A stretch of DNA of 64,000 nucleotides, taken from assembly GCF_003053725.1 (NCBI RefSeq), contig NZ_QAYC01000004.1, forward strand, positions 186,001-250,000, given 5' to 3'. The notes under the pieces were generated by a model. The model did not search any database. It had not been told where the DNA came from and was given only the letters and a program-made list of their open reading frames with translations. Made by a program: the position numbers and the translations under genes. Shown here piece by piece: positions 45,137-53,276 of this stretch. The stretch is from Rhodovulum kholense (GTDB taxonomy: Bacteria; Pseudomonadota; Alphaproteobacteria; Rhodobacterales; Rhodobacteraceae). The stretch's first letter is position 1. Every line of letters starts with the position of its first letter.

Positions 45137-46508
45137 ACGGTTTGGGAACGTTATCGACAAGAGCTCCTATGCCGTCGAAGACCCACTGGTAAAGCTCCAA
45201 TACGTCTCGAGGGGCCAGAACGTCGTCTTTGGACGTGCGCTCAAGGGGGAGAACTACGACAATCTTCTTTATGTTGGGAAGATTTTGGAGAGCACCAAAG
45301 GCAAGAGTTATCTTGGCGCGGATGCCTGGCTGGATACGACGTTTCCTCATGTGATCTACATCACCGGCACGCGCGGAAGTGGCAAGAGTTTCGATCTCGG
45401 TGTGCTGGTAGAAGGCATATCCGAGTTGGCCAAGGCCTCGCCGATCCAGAACGAAGTCAAGCCTATCACATCAATCATAATAGATACACAAAGCCAATTT
45501 TGGACTCTTGGCTATGCGCCACGAGAGACCATTGAAGCGAACAAGATTCAGCTTGATGAACTGAAGCGCTGGAACTTAGAGCCTAACAACCTTGCTGCGG
45601 CAAAGGTATACGTTCCGCCCGGATCGACAACATTCCTCGGCGCCGAGAAGACACTCCAAATCAGGCCAAGGGATGTGCGAGCCGAAGAATGGTGCGCGCT
45701 GCTTGGTCAAGAGGTCTATAGCCCGCAGGGACACATCATCACCGCAACGCTTGAAGCTCTTGGCGACAACGACTTTGAGATAGCCGATATGCTCACCTAT
45801 ATCGGAGATGACACCAATTGGCCGACCGTGGCGGAGTCCTCACGTAATGCTATCACGTACAAGCTGGATGACTATCGCCGGACCAACCTGTTTTCGGCAA
45901 GCGGCTTGAGTGTCAAAGACTTACTAGAGGATGGGACATGCAACATCCTATCGCTGCGCGAGTTACGCAATGAGGACAAGTCGCTCATCACAGCGGTGAT
46001 TGCCCGCAACCTCTTCGATATTCTTGGGCGGCATCACAACAGGAAGAAGACGGCGAGCTTCTTCCAGAAACCCTTCGACGCGGACGGGACACCGGACCGC
46101 GTTTGGCTGGTGATTGATGAAGCCCATGTGGTGGCCCCGAAAGACCAGATTTCTCCGGCGCGCAGTGCCCTAGTCGAGTACGTAAAGCGGGGGCGCGATG
46201 CTGGGCTATCCCTAGTTCTGGCCACCCAGCAGCCGTCGGCCCTTGATGACCGCATCCTGAGCCAAGTCAACGTCACATTCAGCCACCGGCTGAGCTTCCA
46301 GAGTGATATCAACGCAGCCGTGGACCGCATCCCGACCAAGTCGGTCAAGACCATGAAGTTTGCGGGCACGAACCTGACAGATTTCGGGGACATGGTGCGT
46401 GTCCTCGATGCGGGTCAGTGTTTTTTAGGAGATCAAGCGAGCAGCCGCACCGTTCTTGTCCAAATCCGTCCCAGAGTGAGCGCACATGGCGGCTACAGCC
46501 CATTCTGA
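45108..46508 (+). CDS. HerA/FtsK-type DNA translocase ATPase
   Basis: 466 aa from ATG 45108, overlapping the previous gene by 29 bases; AAGGA lies 8 bases upstream. Starts with a HAS-barrel-like region (FGRALKGENYDNLLYVG), then Walker A GTRGSGKS (about residue 87), Walker B RVWLVIDEAHVVAP (about 332) and the HerA-like sensor VLATQQPSALDDRILSQVN (about 373). HerA proteins form hexamers that pump DNA and partner with nucleases in repair or phage defence; here the PLD protein two genes on is the likely nuclease. Confidence 0.88.
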   Translation, partial: RMTFSTKSAERFGNVIDKSSYAVEDPLVKLQYVSRGQNVVFGRALKGENYDNLLYVGKILESTKGKSYLGADAWLDTTFPHVIYITGTRGSGKSFDLGVLVEGISELAKASPIQNEVKPITSIIIDTQSQFWTLGYAPRETIEANKIQLDELKRWNLEPNNLAAAKVYVPPGSTTFLGAEKTLQIRPRDVRAEEWCALLGQEVYSPQGHIITATLEALGDNDFEIADMLTYIGDDTNWPTVAESSRNAITYKLDDYRRTNLFSASGLSVKDLLEDGTCNILSLRELRNEDKSLITAVIARNLFDILGRHHNRKKTASFFQKPFDADGTPDRVWLVIDEAHVVAPKDQISPARSALVEYVKRGRDAGLSLVLATQQPSALDDRILSQVNVTFSHRLSFQSDINAAVDRIPTKSVKTMKFAGTNLTDFGDMVRVLDAGQCFLGDQASSRTVLVQIRPRVSAHGGYSPF

Positions 46509-47697
46509 TCCTTACGCCATCTTCATGCGAAAGATTGGCTACTCGGCAGGCTTGGAGGATACCGCCAAGCGGGTCGAGGATTTGGTCACAATATACCTCC
46601 ATGACCGGGATATCACGACAGCGAGTTGGCATGAACTGGTCACAGGTAGCAAGGAAGAGGGGAAATGGGGCCGCGACAAGACCGCAGAGAAGGACTTCGG
46701 CGACTTCTTTTTTTCATTACGTCTGATACAACGAACCTCAGGCGATGTGCTTGCCCTAGAAAATCTTGATGCCATGGCGATCACCGCCGAACTGCTTCGT
46801 GATGAAGCAGAAAGCCGTGCGGCACGGGACTTCCTTCTTATTTGGGCCATTCTTGTTAATGACGGTGAAATATTCGTCAATCTGTTGCTGGCAGGTTTTG
46901 AAGAGCAAGCGATTAAAGACACACTTAGAACGATGATGCGAAGCAAACGTAGTGAAGCGCTTGAACACTTGAAAGGCAAAGCGCCTGCTAAGCGTATCAA
47001 CCGGATCATTACGATTGAACGCCAAGAGAAAAACAAAGGGAGTGCGGGCGGCGGCCAGTCAGTAGCTTCGCTGAAGCGCACAGAACCACTTCAATCGCAG
47101 CGAACAAGTGATTTAGGCGCGCAAGAGGACGATGAGATTGAGTTCTCAGATGACTACTTTCGCAAAGTGCCGCCGCGCAGACGCTATTGGGCCATATCAC
47201 TCGGTCTATGGAATGACGAAAAGGGTCTGACCCAGCGCGGCCAAGACTTCCTCGACGGCCTTCGCCAGAGCGGCTATGTGGATGCACGGGATTGTTTCAT
47301 CTATTGGCCGATGGACTATGAGCTGGTGCGCTCCGGTTTCCGGCCCGATCTGTTCGGTGAGCAAACGAAAACCCTATGGGCGTGCCTTGTGGACTTTGCC
47401 GAAGCCTATGGAGGTCTGCGCGTCAAGCCGAGCGCGGAGAACGACTCGGATTGCGCTGTCAAACTCATCGGCGAGATGATCGAGGTGTTTCGCAGCCTAC
47501 ACGGGCGAAAGGCGATGTTGCGCCGAGAGCTGCCGATCACGATTGCCTTCCCATCAGCTATCGCTGTGTCGCTCGCGCGTGGGAATGCCGTACTCGACCT
47601 TCCTTCTGCCATCTTGGCAGAGCAAAAGGGAGAGCAACGCCGCCTTGCCTTCAGGCAATCCAGACACACCGGCGGTGCGTTGAGTATCAAGAGATAA
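46486..47697 (+). CDS. Unrecognised protein of the cargo operon
   Basis: 403 aa from ATG 46486, overlapping the HerA gene by 23 bases. I do not recognise a family. N-terminal part is helical (AGLEDTAKRVEDLVTIYL, DFLLIWAILVNDGEIFVNLLLAGFEEQAIKD), the middle is a charged low-complexity linker (about residues 180-225), and the C-terminal part begins YWAISLGLWNDEKGLTQRGQDFLDGL, which looks like a winged-helix fold, and ends basic. No catalytic motif is obvious. Its place between the translocase and nuclease suggests an adaptor or DNA-binding subunit. Confidence 0.6.
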   Translation: MAATAHSDPYAIFMRKIGYSAGLEDTAKRVEDLVTIYLHDRDITTASWHELVTGSKEEGKWGRDKTAEKDFGDFFFSLRLIQRTSGDVLALENLDAMAITAELLRDEAESRAARDFLLIWAILVNDGEIFVNLLLAGFEEQAIKDTLRTMMRSKRSEALEHLKGKAPAKRINRIITIERQEKNKGSAGGGQSVASLKRTEPLQSQRTSDLGAQEDDEIEFSDDYFRKVPPRRRYWAISLGLWNDEKGLTQRGQDFLDGLRQSGYVDARDCFIYWPMDYELVRSGFRPDLFGEQTKTLWACLVDFAEAYGGLRVKPSAENDSDCAVKLIGEMIEVFRSLHGRKAMLRRELPITIAFPSAIAVSLARGNAVLDLPSAILAEQKGEQRRLAFRQSRHTGGALSIKR

Positions 47698-47699
47698 GT

Positions 47700-48653
47700 A
47701 TGCCAGTATTCCTGCTTCCCGATTTCATTGCCGACCTGCAAGAGCACAACGACGCACATTTTGCGAGGCGGGTTCTGCAAAAGACGATCCGGCATGACGG
47801 CGGTTTTAGGCCCGATACCGACGACCATCCCTATGAGGGGATCGAAGATGCGTGGATTCGCTACGTAAGCCGTAAGCGCACGGCTTACCGCGTTATCTTC
47901 CTCCGCAAGGGCGAGAACATCTACCTGTTCCGCGCTGGAGAGCACAGTGTCGAGGACAATCTGACTGGCCCTGCGGCTGGAGCTATGGAAGCCGCCGTGG
48001 CTGTTGATGATGGCGGGCCAGAGGTGGCAGCGGCCCTGGCAGGAATGCCAGCGCGTGAGAGACCGGCGGCGGCCCCTCCGCCCGTGAACCGCTTCAAGCG
48101 CAACATCCCGAACCCCCAGATACACCGCGAGATATTCTCGCGGCGCAATCTGCCCCACAAGGACATCTGGCTGGTGGCTCCGTTTGTGAATGGAGACCTG
48201 TTCGCGCCGACAAAACCCTTTGGGAAGCTCTTGCTCGACCAGGTCGAAGACGGAGCAAGTGTTGCGCTGATTACTGCCCCACCAAAAGACAAGAACATCG
48301 AATGGATGGAAACGCTAGCCGAGCGCAAGGTCGGCATCTTCGTCTATCCGCGTTTGCACTCAAAGCTTTATTGCTTTGTCTTTGACGAAAACCGGCGGTA
48401 TGAGCGAGGCCTGCGCGAGGGTGATCAATATTCATCTCTGATTCTTGTCGGCTCTTCCAATCTGACATCCATGGGCATGGCTCTTGGGGAACGGCAATGC
48501 AACGAAGAACTCTGCTACTCGGTGCCGGAGAATGAGATCGGCTTCATCGAAGAGTATGTGGCGGAGCTGATGATGCAGGGATACGAGCTGCCTGATGTGC
48601 GTCGGTTTCTGGCGCGAGGGCAGTGGCAAAAACTGGAGAATAGAAAATGGTGA
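47700..48653 (+). CDS. RelE-like domain fused to PLD-family nuclease
   Basis: 317 aa from ATG 47700, 2 bases after the previous stop. Residues 1-90 resemble the RelE/ParE toxin fold: FARRVLQKTIRHDGGF, then AWIRYVSRKRTAYRVIFLRKGENIYLFRAGEHS in two adjoining blocks. A Pro/Ala-rich linker (about 100-130) leads to a phospholipase D-type domain with one HKD motif: H and K in YPRLHSKLYCF (about 219-221) and N in LVGSSNLTSMGM (about 250). Single-motif PLD enzymes act as dimers and include nucleases of restriction systems. Predicted effector nuclease of the operon. Confidence 0.78.
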   Translation: MPVFLLPDFIADLQEHNDAHFARRVLQKTIRHDGGFRPDTDDHPYEGIEDAWIRYVSRKRTAYRVIFLRKGENIYLFRAGEHSVEDNLTGPAAGAMEAAVAVDDGGPEVAAALAGMPARERPAAAPPPVNRFKRNIPNPQIHREIFSRRNLPHKDIWLVAPFVNGDLFAPTKPFGKLLLDQVEDGASVALITAPPKDKNIEWMETLAERKVGIFVYPRLHSKLYCFVFDENRRYERGLREGDQYSSLILVGSSNLTSMGMALGERQCNEELCYSVPENEIGFIEEYVAELMMQGYELPDVRRFLARGQWQKLENRKW

Positions 48654-49816
48654 TGCAGCCTGGCGAATACTACGAAAAGGCAAACTTGAGGGATAATCCA
48701 TTTCGGTCTAACCCCAACTTCGCTGCTGACCCGCGTGCAAGCATCTGGGTTGGTTATGAGAATCAAAAAAAGCAACTCGATAAGTACCTGCGACGATCGC
48801 TGGCAGATCAGGTTGGCAATGCCAATTTCATCATGCTCTATGGCAACTACGGAACGGGTAAGTCCCACGCCCTTCTCTGGGCGCAAAACCGTATCCTGCA
48901 CGATGAAAAGAAGACCTTTGAGTCCGTCTGCTACTTCATACCGACCCTTCGCAAAGACAAGGGTAAGTTGACCTTTGCTGGTGCATTCCTCGATGACATT
49001 GTCGCAAAATCCGATCTCATGGACAATGTACAAGCCTATCATAACTTTCTGACCGAGTGCATTGCGCTTTGCCGTACGGCGCATGGTCTTGACCATCAAG
49101 TATCCGCCGAGAAAATTATCGAGATATTGATCCCGCCAGTCGAGTTGAATAATTTTGCGAAGGAAATTTATCACTGCCAGAAGGAGGATGATTTTCTTAA
49201 ATTGATCGCCCCTAAAACGTTGACTGATTATCAGGCAATGATGATCTTCACCCGTTTGGTAAACCTGTTCGTACACGATATGGAAATTTCCGACACAAGC
49301 AGGAAGCGCTTTAAGAAAGGGGCGTATCTCTTTATTGATGAGCTGGATGATCTTGAGCGCGCCAGCGTGAAGGAAGCGCGCGAGGTTAATGACATCCTGC
49401 GTCACATCTACGACAATTGTCCGAACTGCTTCTGCATGGTCATTGCACTTTCAGCAGAGATTTCACAACTTGCTGTGCTGTTTTTCGATTACATCCTAAG
49501 CCGCATTCACCGACAGATTGAGCTACTAGTGCTCGACAAGGATGATGCCGTAGCGTTCGTGCGAGAGATACTGAATAGCAACCGGGTCGATCAGGATGGC
49601 AAAGGAGGATTTTTTCCTTTTGAGGAGGCCGCAGTCGACACTATCGCATCGCAACTCACGGAAATTACCCCTCGCAAGATCGTTACTACAATGCAGCAGA
49701 TCATCGAGGAAGTTCGTCTAGCGGGGCACGACCCATCGGAAGGCCCCGTTTCAGTTGAATTTCTTGATGACGAGGAAATCTTAGATGAAGTTCTGGGGGA
49801 AGGTGGTGTCGCATAG
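48647..49816 (+). CDS. AAA+ ATPase (ORC/STAND-like) of the cargo operon
   Basis: 389 aa from ATG 48647, overlapping the PLD gene by 7 bases with GGAG 8 bases upstream. An N-terminal LRDNPFRSNPNFAADP leads to Walker A LYGNYGTGKSHALL (about residues 64-77) and Walker B GAYLFIDELDDLERA (about 224), with an arginine-rich sensor region SRIHRQIELLVLD and a C-terminal winged-helix-like part, ending acidic (EFLDDEEILDEVLGEGG). Resembles DNA-binding switch ATPases. Last gene of the operon. Confidence 0.8.
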   Translation: MVMQPGEYYEKANLRDNPFRSNPNFAADPRASIWVGYENQKKQLDKYLRRSLADQVGNANFIMLYGNYGTGKSHALLWAQNRILHDEKKTFESVCYFIPTLRKDKGKLTFAGAFLDDIVAKSDLMDNVQAYHNFLTECIALCRTAHGLDHQVSAEKIIEILIPPVELNNFAKEIYHCQKEDDFLKLIAPKTLTDYQAMMIFTRLVNLFVHDMEISDTSRKRFKKGAYLFIDELDDLERASVKEAREVNDILRHIYDNCPNCFCMVIALSAEISQLAVLFFDYILSRIHRQIELLVLDKDDAVAFVREILNSNRVDQDGKGGFFPFEEAAVDTIASQLTEITPRKIVTTMQQIIEEVRLAGHDPSEGPVSVEFLDDEEILDEVLGEGGVA

Positions 49817-50145
49817 TTACGGTAAGCGGGTTTAGGCCCATCTGCATGCACTCTGCTTGCTTTCGGCTAGGTGTTCGGTCCCGGCATATAAGGCGATGAC
49901 CTCCTGCGTCAGCGCGTTCTAGCTACCCCGATAAGAGGACCTACGGGTCGAGCCGTCGATGAGTTTAGTAGGGCGAAGCCAAAGTTGTAGGGTTTTTGTA
50001 TGGGAGCCGGGTGAGACACCGTCCAAGCCGGTGCACTGGCGCCCAACCAATCGGCCAAAGAAAACCGAATCGAGGCAACACGTTGTGCTAGTAGAGCAAA
50101 CGCAGTACACTGCGATGCAACACAATGATACAGAACAGAAAAACA
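49817..50145. other. Right-end noncoding region of the element
   Basis: 329 bases without a credible gene. Close to the junction are short symmetric sites: the palindrome CGCAGT-AC-ACTGCG (50101-50114) and CAACACGTTGTG (50075-50086 region). These are plausible integrase or excisionase arm sites. AT content rises toward the junction (ATACAGAACAGAAAAACA). Confidence 0.5.
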
Positions 50146-50191
50146 ATTCGTAATGATGGGGTCGGGGGTTCGAGTCCCTTCACCGGCACCA
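50146..50191 (+). pseudogene. Orphan 3' half of host tRNA-Thr(CGT) and right copy of 47-bp repeat
   Basis: Identical to the complete tRNA from the anticodon loop through the T arm and CCA end; the direct repeat continues one base to 50192. There is no 5' half before it. It is followed within 10 bases by a strong terminator, so this is the original end of the host tRNA gene. Confidence 0.88.
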
Positions 50192-50200
50192 CTGATCGCA

Positions 50201-50238
50201 AAGAAGGTCGGCAGGTTTGGTCCCGCCGGCCTTCTTTT
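50201..50238 (+). terminator. Native tRNA-Thr terminator
   Basis: Arms AAGAAGGTCGGC (50201-50212) and GCCGGCCTTCTT (50225-50236), 12 bp with one G-U pair, then TT. Lies directly downstream of the orphan tRNA 3' half and supports that half as the original host locus. Confidence 0.8.
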
Positions 50239-50373
50239 CGTTTTCGCGGTCGCGCCGGGACTTGCCCCGTCCAGGGCAACCGCCCGGCCTTGCTGCTGCG
50301 ATGTTGCCGAGGCAGAGGATGCAGAGGCCGCCGCGCATTGTGCCGCGCGGCTGGGCGGAACGGAGGCGCGGCC

Positions 50374-51603
50374 ATGAGCGATAGGGCAGGAATGCAGGAC
50401 GCTGCGCCGGAGCAGGCGGCCGAACGGCTTCCCGCGCTGGTCGTGGGCGCGGGTCCGGCCGGTCTGATGGCGGCCGAGGCGCTGGGCGCGGCGGGCGTGC
50501 CGGTCGTCATTGCCGAGGCGCTGGCCGCGCCCGCGCGCAAGTTCCTGATGGCGGGCAAATCGGGGTTGAACCTGACCAAGGCCGAACTGTTCGAGCCCTT
50601 CCTGGCCGCCTATGCCGAGGCTGGTCCACGACTTCGGCCTATGCTTGAGGCCTTCGGCCCGGACGAGGTCTGTCGCTGGGCCGAGGGACTGGGCCAGCCG
50701 GTCTTTGCGGGCAGCACCGGTCGGGTCTTTCCGACCGCGATGAAGGCCTCGCCGCTTTTGCGGGCCTGGCTTGGGCGGCTCGCGGGGCAGGGCGCGCAGC
50801 TCAGGCGGCGCTGGCGCTGGGCTGGCTGGGACCAGGATACCTCGGTCTTCGAGACGCCCGAAGGGCCGCGCCGGGTCGCGGCCGGGGTCACCATTCTGGC
50901 TTTCGGAGGGGCGAGTTGGGCAAGGTTAGGGTCAACCGGGGCCTGGGCCGGGCCGCTCATCCAGGCCGGACTGCCGCTGGCGCCCTTCGCGCCCGCCAAT
51001 GTCGGGCTCAAGGTCGACTGGTCGGGGCCGATGGCCCGCCATTTCGGCCTGCCGGTCAAGGGCGTGGCGCTGCGGGCAGGCGCCGGGCCCTGGCACCGGG
51101 GCGAGTTCGTGATCTCGGCGCGCGGGCTCGAGGGCGGGGGGATCTATGCGCTGTCCCGGCCGTTGCGCGACGGGGCGCCGCTGGTCGCCGACCTGCTGCC
51201 TGACCGGACGCCCGACTGGGTGGCGGACCGGCTGTCGCGGCCACGCGGCAAGGCGAGCCTTTCGAACCATCTGCGCAAGGCGCTGGGGCTCGACCCGGCG
51301 CGGCTGGCGCTGCTGATGGAATTCGGCCGCCCGCTGCCCGAAGGGCCCGCGCTGGCGGCGCGGATCAAGGCGCTGCCCATCGCCCATGCCGGGCCGCGAT
51401 CGATCGACGAGGCGATCTCGACCGCGGGCGGGCTGATGTGGGAGGCGCTCGATCCCGACCTGATGCTGACCGCGCGGCCCGGGACCTTCGCGGCCGGAGA
51501 GATGCTGGACTGGGAGGCGCCGACCGGCGGCTATCTGCTGACCGCTTGTCTGGCGACAGGCCGCTGGGCCGGGCAGGCGGCGGTCCGTCGGCTGGCGCGC
51601 TAG
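50374..51603 (+). CDS. TIGR03862-type flavoprotein (HI0933/BaiN family)
   Basis: 409 aa from ATG 50374, with GGAGG 8 bases upstream. FAD-binding GxGxxG motif LVVGAGPAGLMAAEALG at the N-terminus, ARKFLMAGKSGLNLTKAE (HI0933 signature), VTILAFGGASWARLGSTG, and the C-terminal GGYLLTACLATGRWAGQAA. An NAD(P)/FAD-dependent oxidoreductase of unknown substrate. First host gene right of the element. Confidence 0.9.
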   Translation: MSDRAGMQDAAPEQAAERLPALVVGAGPAGLMAAEALGAAGVPVVIAEALAAPARKFLMAGKSGLNLTKAELFEPFLAAYAEAGPRLRPMLEAFGPDEVCRWAEGLGQPVFAGSTGRVFPTAMKASPLLRAWLGRLAGQGAQLRRRWRWAGWDQDTSVFETPEGPRRVAAGVTILAFGGASWARLGSTGAWAGPLIQAGLPLAPFAPANVGLKVDWSGPMARHFGLPVKGVALRAGAGPWHRGEFVISARGLEGGGIYALSRPLRDGAPLVADLLPDRTPDWVADRLSRPRGKASLSNHLRKALGLDPARLALLMEFGRPLPEGPALAARIKALPIAHAGPRSIDEAISTAGGLMWEALDPDLMLTARPGTFAAGEMLDWEAPTGGYLLTACLATGRWAGQAAVRRLAR

Positions 51604-51606
51604 CCC

Positions 51607-52194
51607 TCAGGCGGCCTGGGCGCGCCGGTAGGCGGGGCGGGTGCGCATCCGGGCCAGATACTCGGCCAGCCGGGGCTGGGTGATCGGGAAATGCGCGGCC
51701 TCGGCCCAGTCGCCGCAATGGGTCAGGATGATGTCGGGCACGGTCATTTCGGGGCCCAGCAGGAACGGCCCGGGACCCATGCGCCCGACCAGAACCTCCT
51801 GGCTGCGGGTGAATTCCCATTTCAGGCTGTCCTTGATCGCCGATTGTCGCAGCTCTTCGGGCAGCACGAAACTGTGCCGCGCCGCCATCCACAGCGCCGA
51901 GTCGAACTCGTCCAGCAGGAACTGGGTCATGCTGTCCTGAATGGCGCGCGCGATGGTGCCCCCCTGCTGGGTCAGCTGCCCGTGCCGGTCGGCCAGAAAG
52001 GTCAGGATCGCGGTCGAATCGAGGATCGGCACCCCGTCGGCGATCAGCACCGGCACCTTCCCCGCGGGATTGAGCGCCACCACATCCTCGGACCGGGGCA
52101 GCGCGGGCACATGCTCGTAATCGAGCCCCAGTTCCTCCATCATCCACAGCACCCGCCGCGCGCGACTGTTGCCGCTGCCAATGACCCGATACAT
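51607..52194 (-). CDS. Glutathione S-transferase family protein
   Basis: 195 aa from ATG 52194. Thioredoxin-fold N-domain (YRVIGSGNSRARRVLWMMEELG, cis-Pro in NPAGKVPVLI, DSTAILTFLADR) and an all-helical C-domain with MTVPDIILTHCGDWA. The catalytic Ser/Tyr position is occupied by the SGNS region. Converges with the flavoprotein gene, 3 bases apart. Confidence 0.92.
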   Translation of the reverse strand: MYRVIGSGNSRARRVLWMMEELGLDYEHVPALPRSEDVVALNPAGKVPVLIADGVPILDSTAILTFLADRHGQLTQQGGTIARAIQDSMTQFLLDEFDSALWMAARHSFVLPEELRQSAIKDSLKWEFTRSQEVLVGRMGPGPFLLGPEMTVPDIILTHCGDWAEAAHFPITQPRLAEYLARMRTRPAYRRAQAA

Positions 52195-52247
52195 CGCCAC
52201 ATCCCCCTTGGCACGTTCCTCAGGGGTTCCAGCAAATCGCGGCGCGG

Positions 52248-53276
52248 TCAAGGGCGCCGCGATGCCAGAACCGCCAGCTTGACGAGGCTGCGTTCGATCA
52301 GGGCCATCTGCGGGGCGCGCTGGGACGAACGCAGCTGCAGGTCGGTGTCAAGCAGCAGCCCCAGCGCCTGTTCCAGCCGGTGCATGCCCCAGCCCTGCGC
52401 CTGCCGCACCATCCGGTCGCGCGCCTTGAAATGGACCGGCGGGCGCAGCCGGTTGATGCCCGAGGCGGCGCCATCGGGATCGGCGGCGGCGGCGTGCAAC
52501 TGGCGGAAATGCCGCGTCGCTGCAATGCAGAGCGTGACCGGCGTCATGCCCTGCGCCTGCAACCGGCGCAGCAGCGGGCCGATCTCGGCGGTCTTCGCCT
52601 CGGCCACCGCATGGATCAGCGCATCGGCCTCGGCCTCGGTCGAACGTGGCGCGCAGGCGGCCACGTCCTCGGGCGTCAGCGGTGCGGGATCGTCCAGCTT
52701 GTAAAGCGCGACCTTCTCGACGGTCTGGCGAAAGTCGCCGGGGTCGAGCGCGGTGGCCAGGTCCAGCAGAGTGCCCATCGCCGCGCGGTCGACCGTTCCC
52801 AGCCCGGCCTCGGCCAGCATCGCCTCGATCTCGGGGCGGCCGGGCGGATCGTCGTAGATGCCGATGGCATAGGCGTCGGGATGCGCCTCGAAGGCCTTTC
52901 GCAACGCCGATTTGGGCGGCAGCTGGCGCGCGGTCAGCACGATCTGCGCGTCGCCCTTCTGCCAGTCGGCCAGCGCCCCGAGGATCCGGTCGGCCAGCGC
53001 ATCGGTCGCCTCGTCCAGAAACACAACGCGAGGCCCGGGAAAGAAGCCGCGCGCCTTGACCGCATCGGTCAGCGCCGCCGGGTCGCTGCGCAGGTCGGCG
53101 GCGGACAGCCGGGTCAGCCGCATTTCTTCCTCGGCATTCGGGCCCAGAAGGGCGGCGATTGCCTGCTGGCGCTTCAGCGCCACGCGCATCGCGTCATTGC
53201 CATAGATCAGAAGCCCCGCGCGGTCCGGTTCGGGCCGCGCGAAATACCCCGTGGCCTCCCGCGGGGAAAGCTTCAT
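52248..53276 (-). CDS. holA: DNA polymerase III delta subunit
   Basis: Clamp-loader subunit that opens the beta clamp, 342 aa. Recognised by LLIYGNDAMRVALKRQ, VVFLDEATDALADRIL, the domain II-III sequence DPGDFRQTVEKVALYK and the C-terminal VHFKARDRMVRQAQGW. Overlaps lptE as ATGA, the conserved leuS-lptE-holA order. Confidence 0.93.
   Translation of the reverse strand: MKLSPREATGYFARPEPDRAGLLIYGNDAMRVALKRQQAIAALLGPNAEEEMRLTRLSAADLRSDPAALTDAVKARGFFPGPRVVFLDEATDALADRILGALADWQKGDAQIVLTARQLPPKSALRKAFEAHPDAYAIGIYDDPPGRPEIEAMLAEAGLGTVDRAAMGTLLDLATALDPGDFRQTVEKVALYKLDDPAPLTPEDVAACAPRSTEAEADALIHAVAEAKTAEIGPLLRRLQAQGMTPVTLCIAATRHFRQLHAAAADPDGAASGINRLRPPVHFKARDRMVRQAQGWGMHRLEQALGLLLDTDLQLRSSQRAPQMALIERSLVKLAVLASRRP

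Larger units (their letters stand above)
37115..50145. mobile_element. 13-kb integrated element in tRNA-Thr, satellite-like, with defence-type cargo
   Basis: Bounded by the two halves of a tRNA-Thr gene, each ending or beginning with the 8-base core ATTCGTAA (37107-37114 and 50146-50153). Contents in order: a complete tRNA-Thr, XRE repressor, divergent membrane protein, candidate origin, ATPase and prim-pol (one gene split by a stop), AlpA-like protein, tyrosine recombinase, and a five-gene operon. No capsid, terminase, tail or conjugation genes were seen. Composition drops in the cargo: the line at 43561 is 40% G+C by hand count, against 78% for the line at 50461. If integration instead used the longer 47-base repeat, the left edge would be 37289. 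Confidence 0.85.
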
